Source of the DNA: a virus
IMG/VR virus record: IMGVR_UViG_3300009149_000329
Span: 1 to 22,045 of that record
DNA length: 22,045 nucleotides
Direction: 5' to 3' (one strand)
Below the pieces are notes generated by a model. The model saw nothing but the letters and a program-made list of their open reading frames with translations. It was not told the DNA's origin and searched no databases. A program made the translations under genes and the position numbers. This document shows positions 8,939-16,005 of the stretch, piece by piece. The stretch's first letter is position 1, and each line of letters opens with the position of its first letter.

Positions 8939-11900
8939 TTAGGAAATCACCCCGGCTTTCTGTGCCTTCTCAATGTTCCTCAAGACCCCTGGACCATCAT
9001 TGTACATGTGGTAAATGTTTGTCACTTGGCCTGCTCCTGCACCTCTTGCAACCCCCCCTTGTGCCCCTGCGCCGCCTTCTGTTGCTGTAATCAACCCACG
9101 GGAGGTTTTTTGGTCAATAGCGCCCCCTGGTTTCATGCCCGTTAGGACATCCCCAGAATCAATCCTCATGGCATCCACCCCAGAAGCCCCAAACCGAAGG
9201 ATGAAGTCATTCATCTTTTCTCCCGGAACGAGGGCTCGAATTTGGCGCATCCAAGGACCAAGAGACTCAGCACCCATTTCTCCAAACTCTTGAGCGACTG
9301 AGGATTTCCCCAAAGCACGAACTAATTGTGCAGAAATATTTCCAGATAATGCCATTCCCTGAGCCATCTTATCTAATTGCTCTGAGGTACCCCCCACACC
9401 GGCAGCTTCTAAGAGAGTTCTAGCTTTTTCAGCCCTCTCCTTATCTACTAGAGCTTTAGCTGTTTCCTTTGGAAGCTCATCCAAAGTACGTGCGATTTTC
9501 CTATAATCAATCAATATATTTCTCAGGTAACCAGCTTGCCTCACCTGAACTACATTTCTAGCTTCATCACTCTCAAGAGTTTTAGCAAGAATCTTTTCAG
9601 CTTCCGCTTGATAGTCCTCCTCTGAAAGATAGACACTAGCAAGCATTTTCATCTCTTCCTGAAACTTTGCCAGGATACCGGAGGAGGCCAAAGCAGATTG
9701 AGCAAGTTCTTCTAATTTCTCTTGGCCTGCCTCTCCTTGGGTCTTCAGGAAAATCTCCATTGCTTTTTCCACATTAATAGCTTGAGCACTCGTAGTTGTT
9801 GTTCTCTTGCCGTCTCTAGCTACATTAGTAACCCCTGCGGGTAATATCTCAGGAAGAAGTTCCTTGTTTACTACCGCTTCCAACCCTTGGCGTCCGTCAA
9901 AAGACTTGGTTTGTTGCTGAGCTATCTCTTGCCTCTTGGTGTTTGCCTCTATAATTAGATTCATTCTATCCATAGTCGCTCTTAGGGTCTCAATTTTACT
10001 CTCAACCTCTAGACGTTTTCCCCCTTGAGAGGTGTCCCTTTCCCTCTCTAGATCCCCAATTTGAGACAAAATTTCCCCTTTGGTGTTATTGATCTGTCGA
10101 TTCTGATCCTCCAAAGAACTTATCATTTGTTGTTGGATTTTTTGCTCAGCAGGCTCTAACCCAGGAGTCATCCAAGAAAGAATACTCCGAACGGACCCGA
10201 AGATCCCATCCAGGAAGTATTCCACCCCGATTTGGAGATACTTTGCCATTTCCGTAGTGTTCCTGGCCACTTGAAGAGCTGCTGCCTCCTGTTTACTCAT
10301 GGGAGTTTCTATAGCGTCAGAAAAGCGGTTTCCTTGAGCAAGCATGAACTGCTCGTAACTCTTGATCTGTTCATCCCCCACTGCAACAGCCCCCTCTACT
10401 ATAGAAGCCCCTACAATTTCCCATTTGTCTCCAATTTTTGCAACTGTTGCCCCATAAGTTGCAGCTAATTTAACACCATCCTCTGTCATTACCCCGGTTC
10501 TTTGGGCTTCTTTTTGAACATCTTGCAAAACCTCATATTGACCATGAGATATTTTGGACACTTCCTGCAAAATATGTAACTGTTCACCGCTGATTCCTGT
10601 TAGAGCTTCAAATGCCGCAGGCTCAAGGCCTTTCAACTCATGAACTGGAGCCTTTAATAAGGTGGCTGCCCTTTTTAGTTCCATTGCCAGTTTTGCTCCA
10701 GGTTCAAGTCCTTTTATTGCTACTGCTAAATCTGTCAACTTTCCTGTAGACCCTCTGGAAACATCTACCAGTTGACTCATCTGTCTCCCCATTTCATCTG
10801 GAAGAGTCTTTTGCAGATCTGCAAGAAGCATGTCCCTCTTTGTAAGATCTACTGCTTGAATTGCCTTTAATATTTTTTGACCTATTTCGGCCCTTGCCTC
10901 CTTCCCCATTGACCCCCGCTCGCCAGCTGCGGAAATCTGTCCAGGCTCCACATCAAATTCCACACCCGCCCGCTTAAACGCGGAATTTAGTGCAGAGGCC
11001 AGCTCGGTTTCAGACCCTTTAAAGCCCTCCCCTAATTTTCGTGCAAAATCTTTTGCTGTTGCGTCTGCACTCATTGAAACCATTTCCTGTACAAAAGGTT
11101 GGCCTGTCATCACAATTCTCTTTAGACGGGCTGTGAAACCCTCCTCAGTAAACCTCTTGGTCAAACTTTTGAAGAAATCCGGGGCTGCTTGGCTACCCAA
11201 AATCTTGGTCAACTGCATAAGCATTCCAGCAGCCTCCTCAAGACGGATATTGTAAAGACTCATCCCAGAAGTTGCCTGCAAAACCATCCCAAAGAATCTC
11301 TTGGTTCCATACCCAGACTGTACAGCAGCATCATAAATAGCACCAAACCGACTCTTTACCCCATCAAGTGTCAGGCCCAACTCTTCCATGTATGTGGCCA
11401 TGCTCTTTGCCATATCCCCCGCAGATTCGCCAAGAAGCTTGGAATATAGCAAAGCCGCCGAGGTAGCTTTTTGATATGCCTCCATATCTGTAGTGGCACC
11501 TTGAATCTGAGTTCTCATCTCTTTTAATGTGAAACCCGCTTCTGCATAAGATGCAAAAAGCTTAATCTGATCTTCAGCAACTGTACCCCATTTCATGTTA
11601 TTTTTCACATCCCCGGCAGCTTTTCTTACAGTATCCAAGGCATCTGAAACATCATAATAGCCATCTGCAAGATCCCCAATTGCGGCCCCATTCTCCAACA
11701 AAGTTTTGTTCCACTGCTTGGCTTGGTTGTCCACACTAATAAGGACCGCTGCAATTGCAGCAAACCCAGCAGCAATAGCCCCAATAGCGATTAAAGCGGG
11801 AGCAAGCTTACCAACCACACCCCCCAATTTTTTGATCCCTTTGGTTAACCCTGAATCATCCTCATTAGCCTTGGATGCTATCTTTGCTTTTTGGGCTCCA

Positions 11901-12349
11901 CTTCCCAATTTACTGAATGCCTGGGCCATTGAAGGAATATCTTTGGAAGTAAGATCTGTAAAGATATCTTTAATACTAGTCCCAAAAGCTTCCCCTGCCT
12001 TGGCAGATGTCACAACGGCCTGACTGTAGATGCTACCCACCTCTTCCGCTGCTTTCATACGCCGATTAGAAATTTTATTGAGCTGCTTTAATTCTGTGTC
12101 ATGTAATTTTTTTTGGAAGCGATACTCTTCTTCATTATTTCCCCGCTTTGCCTGAGACATTCTGTCCATCAAGGCATTCATTTGAGTCTTGAATTTATCC
12201 ATGTGCTTAAGTGGAATAAGTGCATCAGCGGCCTTGGCATAAGCGGTTGAGAGATCTGTTTCAATCTTCTTGCCAAGAATCTTCCAATCATTGATCAATT
12301 TTGCTTGATCCATTTCAACCCTGATACTAAGGACATCTTGTGCTGACAT
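8939..12349 (-). CDS. Tail tape measure protein
   Basis: The 1136-residue product is the longest helix-rich protein of the block and lies between chaperone-like genes and baseplate genes, the standard tape measure position. The N-terminal 170 residues are charged and helical (likely coiled coil). A strongly hydrophobic stretch at about residues 177-206 (LAPALIAIGAIAAGFAAIAA and following) is typical of tape measures, whose hydrophobic part can enter the host membrane during DNA delivery. Residues 220-450 are Ala/Gly-rich helices with the look of TP901-type tape measures, and the C-terminal half contains further coiled coil (about 735-800). I see no peptidoglycan hydrolase domain. At about 1.5 angstrom per residue, a general relation for tape measures, the tail would be near 170 nm. 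The ATG overlaps the previous TAA (TAATG) and GAGGA lies 11 bases upstream. Confidence 0.92.
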   Translation of the reverse strand: MSAQDVLSIRVEMDQAKLINDWKILGKKIETDLSTAYAKAADALIPLKHMDKFKTQMNALMDRMSQAKRGNNEEEYRFQKKLHDTELKQLNKISNRRMKAAEEVGSIYSQAVVTSAKAGEAFGTSIKDIFTDLTSKDIPSMAQAFSKLGSGAQKAKIASKANEDDSGLTKGIKKLGGVVGKLAPALIAIGAIAAGFAAIAAVLISVDNQAKQWNKTLLENGAAIGDLADGYYDVSDALDTVRKAAGDVKNNMKWGTVAEDQIKLFASYAEAGFTLKEMRTQIQGATTDMEAYQKATSAALLYSKLLGESAGDMAKSMATYMEELGLTLDGVKSRFGAIYDAAVQSGYGTKRFFGMVLQATSGMSLYNIRLEEAAGMLMQLTKILGSQAAPDFFKSLTKRFTEEGFTARLKRIVMTGQPFVQEMVSMSADATAKDFARKLGEGFKGSETELASALNSAFKRAGVEFDVEPGQISAAGERGSMGKEARAEIGQKILKAIQAVDLTKRDMLLADLQKTLPDEMGRQMSQLVDVSRGSTGKLTDLAVAIKGLEPGAKLAMELKRAATLLKAPVHELKGLEPAAFEALTGISGEQLHILQEVSKISHGQYEVLQDVQKEAQRTGVMTEDGVKLAATYGATVAKIGDKWEIVGASIVEGAVAVGDEQIKSYEQFMLAQGNRFSDAIETPMSKQEAAALQVARNTTEMAKYLQIGVEYFLDGIFGSVRSILSWMTPGLEPAEQKIQQQMISSLEDQNRQINNTKGEILSQIGDLERERDTSQGGKRLEVESKIETLRATMDRMNLIIEANTKRQEIAQQQTKSFDGRQGLEAVVNKELLPEILPAGVTNVARDGKRTTTTSAQAINVEKAMEIFLKTQGEAGQEKLEELAQSALASSGILAKFQEEMKMLASVYLSEEDYQAEAEKILAKTLESDEARNVVQVRQAGYLRNILIDYRKIARTLDELPKETAKALVDKERAEKARTLLEAAGVGGTSEQLDKMAQGMALSGNISAQLVRALGKSSVAQEFGEMGAESLGPWMRQIRALVPGEKMNDFILRFGASGVDAMRIDSGDVLTGMKPGGAIDQKTSRGLITATEGGAGAQGGVARGAGAGQVTNIYHMYNDGPGVLRNIEKAQKAGVIS

Positions 12350-13569
12350 TACTCTTTTTCCTCAGACTTGGTGGTAAAAAGTACCTGACGGTTGGCTACT
12401 TGGTCTTGTAGACCTACATTTCCTCCCGCCCCATCCGCAGAGAGACTCCCATCTTCCCCTGGTTTCAATTTTCCAGGATCTGGAGCCCTCTCTAAGTACT
12501 TCTCATAGAGATAATCTCGCTGAACTGCATCTCCACCAGAAATAAAACGAGTTCCTGCGGGTCCGGGACCACGATCTTTAAGGATCTCGCTCAACTGCTC
12601 TGAAGTATAAGCAACCAACGGCTGTACGGTATTTTTACCATTTTCATCTTGGACCAGCAGCCTCTCACGGAATAATCGAGCCCGCTCTTCTTTTTCCTCT
12701 CTTTCTAGTTCATATTTTGTGACAATCCGATTTTTATACCCTGAAACAACCGAGTCATGCCAATCCTCTTTTCCAGCCACCCACCGGTACATCTCATCTT
12801 CCAGATCCACAACAGATTTTGGGCCTGGAACATAAGGGTTCCCATCAGAAACCTTTGTGTCTTCTCGCTTAAGGATCCCCAATTGGACATAGTAAAACTT
12901 GTCCCTTATTGACTGCCTCAAGGCTGTCTCGGTTTGAGCCCTCTCTCTGTCCCTTTGATCAATTTTTTTCACCCCTTTAGGGGATTGTGCTGAAGCTGTT
13001 AGCTTAAAACCTTCCCATTGAGTTTCATCATACAACCGGATGTCCTCAACTTCATTGTGGACTTTCCAAATCTGCTGACAGTGATTCAGCCCCAGTTGCT
13101 CTGCCCCTGGTATCCCGCACAAGGAAGTATTCTTTAGAGCTTTCCATTTGAATCGAGAGGTAGTCTCAAAGCAAAAAGGTTCTACTGCCTCCAGAGCCTT
13201 ATTTTGACGATTAAACAGCCCCAACACAAGGTAGAAAAGGATTTCCTGTTGGATGACAGGAAGATTCTTCACTATCTCAAACATTCTAGGGACAGCGTGT
13301 TTCTCTGTCAGTAAGTTATACCCGTTGACCATCCAAACAGCTGTAGCTACTGCCCAATTCTGCCAAGTTTTGTCTAGCTTACTGCCAGCACGGGCCTGTA
13401 ACAAAAACAGATCCCCAGGAGAAAGACTGCGGATACAGATTTGGACACCCCCCAATCTCAAGGAATGAGTCAAAAACCCCATCCCTATCAGAATTTCTGC
13501 ATCCCCATAAAACTGAGTTCTCTGCTCCAGAGTAGTATGGGCTAGCTGCCTGGGGGGTCCTCCTGTCAT
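12349..13569 (-). CDS. Probable second tail assembly chaperone / tail protein
   Basis: The 406-residue protein lies immediately upstream of the tape measure gene, overlapping it by one base, where phages place the second tail chaperone (the gpGT-type product). The first half is helical with hydrophobic segments (for example WQNWAVATAVWMVNG, IVKNLPVIQQEILFYLVLGL), resembling proteins that bind the tape measure. From about residue 205 it becomes highly charged (DQRDRERAQTETALRQ, ELEREEKEERARLFRERLLV), and the end is disordered. It is in the same reading frame as the preceding gene but separated by tandem TGA TAG stops and two codons, so it is not a simple readthrough product. AGGG seven bases before the ATG could be the Shine-Dalgarno. 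The chaperone role is inferred from position and composition; a structural role is possible. Confidence 0.5.
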   Translation of the reverse strand: MTGGPPRQLAHTTLEQRTQFYGDAEILIGMGFLTHSLRLGGVQICIRSLSPGDLFLLQARAGSKLDKTWQNWAVATAVWMVNGYNLLTEKHAVPRMFEIVKNLPVIQQEILFYLVLGLFNRQNKALEAVEPFCFETTSRFKWKALKNTSLCGIPGAEQLGLNHCQQIWKVHNEVEDIRLYDETQWEGFKLTASAQSPKGVKKIDQRDRERAQTETALRQSIRDKFYYVQLGILKREDTKVSDGNPYVPGPKSVVDLEDEMYRWVAGKEDWHDSVVSGYKNRIVTKYELEREEKEERARLFRERLLVQDENGKNTVQPLVAYTSEQLSEILKDRGPGPAGTRFISGGDAVQRDYLYEKYLERAPDPGKLKPGEDGSLSADGAGGNVGLQDQVANRQVLFTTKSEEKE

Positions 13570-13581
13570 TCCTTTTCCCTA

Positions 13582-14787
13582 TCATGTCTTAGGCTTCTGA
13601 AATCTTGGGTTTGAAGTCCCTTTAGCGCTCTGTGAGTTGAAAGCAGCATCCCCCAGGTCGCCCTTTACGGAAGGCTTCTCCAAGATTTCAGGGGGTCTCT
13701 TTAAGGGATCATCCTGAAAACTCTCAGCTTGATGAACTACAGGGGGTGGTTGCCCCTCTGCTGGCCTATGGGTAGGTGAACGGTCCCCTAGATGAGGAGG
13801 TCTCCTTTGGACGCCTCCAGCCTGATGGACTTGGTTCAAGGCAGACTCTGGAACTTGGACAGCCCCACCTGTGCGTAAGGTGAGGAACCTCTGGGTCTCA
13901 GCTTCCATCTCAGCCTGCAAAGCATCCGAATCTGAAGTATCCACAAAGGATGAGTCAGAAAGAGGCGGCAGGTTTGGATGTCTTTTTGGTGGGGGGACTC
14001 TATTTGGAGCTGCCACCTCACCTGGAATCCTGGGGGGTTCATAGCCTCCTGGGAGGTCTTCATGGGGTGGATACTCAGGGATTGGGGTAGGGGGACTCTG
14101 CCCAACAGGATTCTCATGTTGGATCTTATCCTTTTGGTCATTCACTAAGATCTTGCCCATATTTGATTCACGTCCTTTTTGATCCCCCTGGTCTTCTTTG
14201 ACAATCCCATCCACCTGTGCGCCAAAGACCCCTGAAGCCCTTTGTTCTGCCAAGAGTTCCCGGTCATCTTTGAGCTTATTCAGACGCTCTTCAATACGCT
14301 CAATCTCGGTATCCAAATCAGAGGGAGCATACTCAATTGCATCCTCAGCATCCCTCTCCACTTTCACAAGTAATTCTGAGTACTTCTTGAACAGTCTTGT
14401 CCTCAGAATCCCAGTCCACTGATGAATAATCTGTCTCATTGCCTCATGACGAGAGATCCTGACTTTCATCCCATTATTCAGAACTTCATTGGTCTCCACA
14501 TGAGTGACACCCCGAAAATCCACATCCCCAATACCAACTATGGCATAAGAAAGGGTTGCCAGCTTGAACCTGTCAATATAGCGGTTCCCCGCCCCTGGAT
14601 CCGGGTCCTCTTCCTCTTTTCTGGGCATAGCCTCCAAAGCATACGCCTGCACGTCGTTCTCCTCTTCAGGGAGAGCAACCCGCATTGTCACAGGAACCCC
14701 TTTTACTTGGAATGTGATTTCGTCTTGCCCAACACTTCGGAGAGGCTCAAGGGCACTCGCCAATGCATCAAAGGTCAAATTTTCCAT
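13582..14787 (-). CDS. Probable tail assembly chaperone (gpG-like) with disordered proline-rich tail
   Basis: The product has 401 residues. The first 190 are folded: an N-terminal beta section (ITFQVKGVPVTMRVALP), a helical part with RFKLATLSYAIVGIGDVDF, then RHEAMRQIIHQWTGILRTRL, and a charged coiled coil (about 140-185). The pattern of a short beta section followed by 'R...L.YAIV.I....F' and a Trp-containing helix is common in tail assembly chaperones of large myophages. Residues about 225-401 are Pro, Gly and Gln-rich and look disordered. It lies between the tube and the tape measure, as expected for a chaperone that coats the tape measure. Its start is well defined, with GAGGG four bases before the ATG, but this Shine-Dalgarno is buried in a 9-bp hairpin (14788-14816), suggesting translational control. 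A 238-base leader precedes it. Confidence 0.55.
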   Translation of the reverse strand: MENLTFDALASALEPLRSVGQDEITFQVKGVPVTMRVALPEEENDVQAYALEAMPRKEEEDPDPGAGNRYIDRFKLATLSYAIVGIGDVDFRGVTHVETNEVLNNGMKVRISRHEAMRQIIHQWTGILRTRLFKKYSELLVKVERDAEDAIEYAPSDLDTEIERIEERLNKLKDDRELLAEQRASGVFGAQVDGIVKEDQGDQKGRESNMGKILVNDQKDKIQHENPVGQSPPTPIPEYPPHEDLPGGYEPPRIPGEVAAPNRVPPPKRHPNLPPLSDSSFVDTSDSDALQAEMEAETQRFLTLRTGGAVQVPESALNQVHQAGGVQRRPPHLGDRSPTHRPAEGQPPPVVHQAESFQDDPLKRPPEILEKPSVKGDLGDAAFNSQSAKGTSNPRFQKPKT

Positions 14788-14816
14788 GTTTCCCTCTTAT
14801 CTGAGTTGAGGGAAAC
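14788..14816 (-). promoter_or_regulatory. Hairpin sequestering the ribosome binding site of the chaperone-like gene
   Basis: In the minus-strand RNA, GTTTCCCTC pairs perfectly with GAGGGAAAC over nine base pairs with an 11-base loop, and the ATG follows the 3' arm with no gap. The 3' arm contains the only Shine-Dalgarno (GAGGG). Folded, it should block initiation. Such masking of start sites controls phage T4 genes e and soc on early transcripts. Here the mechanism is inferred. Confidence 0.7.
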
Positions 14817-14880
14817 AGCCACAGGCGAGCCTAGTTAGACAGCACAACTAAAGTTCTCTGCTTGTATCTTATTTGTGCAT

Positions 14881-14902
14881 TCTCTACTCTCCAAAGTAGA
14901 GA
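14881..14902. repeat. Perfect 8-bp inverted repeat
   Basis: TCTCTACT and AGTAGAGA flank the six bases CTCCAA. In RNA from either strand this forms an 8-bp hairpin. It lacks a following uridine tract, so an RNA processing or stability role is more likely than termination. The function is unknown. Confidence 0.6.
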
Positions 14903-14976
14903 GAACAGCGCAAGAAAAATAAATCTATCTATTTTCTGTCTATTTTGGCTGCCAGGACTGTCTCCGGCATTTATTG

Positions 14977-14993
14977 AGGTTCCTCAAGAACCT
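14977..14993 (-). terminator. Weak hairpin after the tail tube gene (possible terminator or processing site)
   Basis: AGGTTC pairs with GAACCT around a 5-base loop, about 30 bases downstream of the tube stop on the minus strand. The bases that follow (CAATAA) are not a good uridine tract. It may attenuate transcription or protect the 3' end of the abundant tube message. The terminator call is tentative. Confidence 0.3.
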
Positions 14994-15025
14994 TTGTCAC
15001 TCTCATCTTACCCAAGAAAATCAGA

Positions 15026-15886
15026 TTAGACAGCTACATTTAGAGCATCCTGAGCAAATAAGCTCGTTTGGCCACCGCCACCGATACCACGACCAGATTG
15101 TGCAATGTTGTTTTCAACACTCTCTGCAAACCGGATTGAACCCAGTTGGCCGATGGTAGGATCATTACCTGTAGCCAGGAACTCACCGTAAACACTGGCA
15201 AAATCGTGAGTGTCCGACGCTTGGACTTCTCCGGTTTCCATGATTACTGCGGCATCCTTGGCATAGGAAGTGTTCCAGCCAGAGAACCAACAGGCTTCAT
15301 AGATCGTGATGATTGCAGTGTGGCCTCTACCTATGGAGCCCGGTGCCCCGCCTGGGTAGTCTCCCCTTGGTACATCATTTGTAACCTGGGGGAATTCAAT
15401 GGATTTGACCCCACCATTGAAGTTTCCTGATTTAGCCCCATAGCCGTCATTAGCATACCCTAAATCATTATCTGCAAGAGTCGAGAATACCAACTGCTGC
15501 TCAATGTCAAAGGGCCACCTATGATGCGCCAAAGACCTCACAGGGCCATCCACTCCACCAGCATAACCCACAGCCTGCCAGAGGTTGCAGAGGTATAACA
15601 AAGTCCTCTCCAGGGATCCCTGAGTGGGCTCTGTTACCCCAGGCACGATTTCAGCAATCTTGTCGCCAAAACCAACACCACGAACAGGCTCAAGAGTCTT
15701 GCTCTGGGAGGGAGCGAAGGAGGACACCACACCCATTTGGTGCAATGCTGTGGTATCCCCATAATGCGGAGTCATTAAGCGTACCTTTTGGGACACTGCA
15801 CTTCGCGTATTTGGGGATGTGCCGAAGTCATAAAGGTACGAAGTACCACCGACACCGGACTGAGGATGATTGTCTAAGTTTGCCAT
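15026..15886 (-). CDS. Probable tail tube protein
   Basis: The 286-residue product is likely the inner tube subunit. It has a strong Shine-Dalgarno (GGAGG four bases before the ATG at 15884-15886), as expected for a highly expressed structural protein. The sequence is beta-rich. Segments such as GVGFGDKIAEIVPGVTEPTQ, followed by an RTLLYL helix, and IITIYEACWFSGWN followed by ETGEVQASDTHDF follow the layout I associate with tube proteins of large myophages: an early loop with a PG.te motif, a helix, and a late strand with a Cys-Trp pair. T4 gp19 is 163 residues, so this would be a longer version. In most myophages the tube directly follows the sheath; here the accessory cassette separates them. 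It could instead be another major virion protein, but the position before the chaperone-like and tape measure genes favours tube. Confidence 0.6.
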   Translation of the reverse strand: MANLDNHPQSGVGGTSYLYDFGTSPNTRSAVSQKVRLMTPHYGDTTALHQMGVVSSFAPSQSKTLEPVRGVGFGDKIAEIVPGVTEPTQGSLERTLLYLCNLWQAVGYAGGVDGPVRSLAHHRWPFDIEQQLVFSTLADNDLGYANDGYGAKSGNFNGGVKSIEFPQVTNDVPRGDYPGGAPGSIGRGHTAIITIYEACWFSGWNTSYAKDAAVIMETGEVQASDTHDFASVYGEFLATGNDPTIGQLGSIRFAESVENNIAQSGRGIGGGGQTSLFAQDALNVAV

Positions 15887-15938
15887 GTTGCCTCCAACAA
15901 AGGAACGGTAGCTACACTACTACACGTGAAATATAGAC

Positions 15939-15973
15939 ACTCCACCGACCCCAAAATAAGGGATCGGTGGAGT
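15939..15973 (-). terminator. Hairpin closing the VIT-vWA operon (U-tract-poor terminator candidate)
   Basis: ACTCCACCGA and TCGGTGGAGT form a perfect 10-bp stem, extended after one mismatch by CCC/GGG around the loop CAAAATAA. It lies just after the TAG stop of the VIT-vWA gene and before the tube gene. The stem is very stable, but neither strand has a run of uridines after it, so it may be a weak or factor-dependent terminator, or a processing site that separates the two messages. Confidence 0.5.
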
Positions 15974-16005
15974 TCTGTTCCTATTGATGGAGGCTAAAAG
16001 GGTAA

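Larger units (their letters stand above)
14788..15025 (-). other. 238-base non-coding leader with hairpins and an AT-rich tract
   Basis: There is no gene between the tube stop and the next ATG on either strand. The stretch holds, from right to left: a hairpin AGGTTC/GAACCT with a 5-base loop (14977-14993); a short bulged stem TGCC-A-GGA/TCC-GGCA (14950-14969); an AT-rich tract with two TCTATTTT copies 11 bases apart (14928-14935 and 14939-14946); a hairpin TCTCTACT/AGTAGAGA with a 6-base loop (14881-14902); and the start-site hairpin at 14788-14816. None has a clear uridine tract. I found no convincing sigma70 promoter. Confidence 0.6.

Noticed and set aside
13379-13585. Short minus-strand frame overlapping the junction of the two chaperone-like genes
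   Set aside because: It would need a shift out of the main frame with no slippery site, and its content is a shadow of the second gene.
14974-14995. tRNA T-arm-like sequence in the leader after the tube gene
   Set aside because: The stem has a 5-base loop instead of seven, and no acceptor, D or anticodon arm can be built around it.
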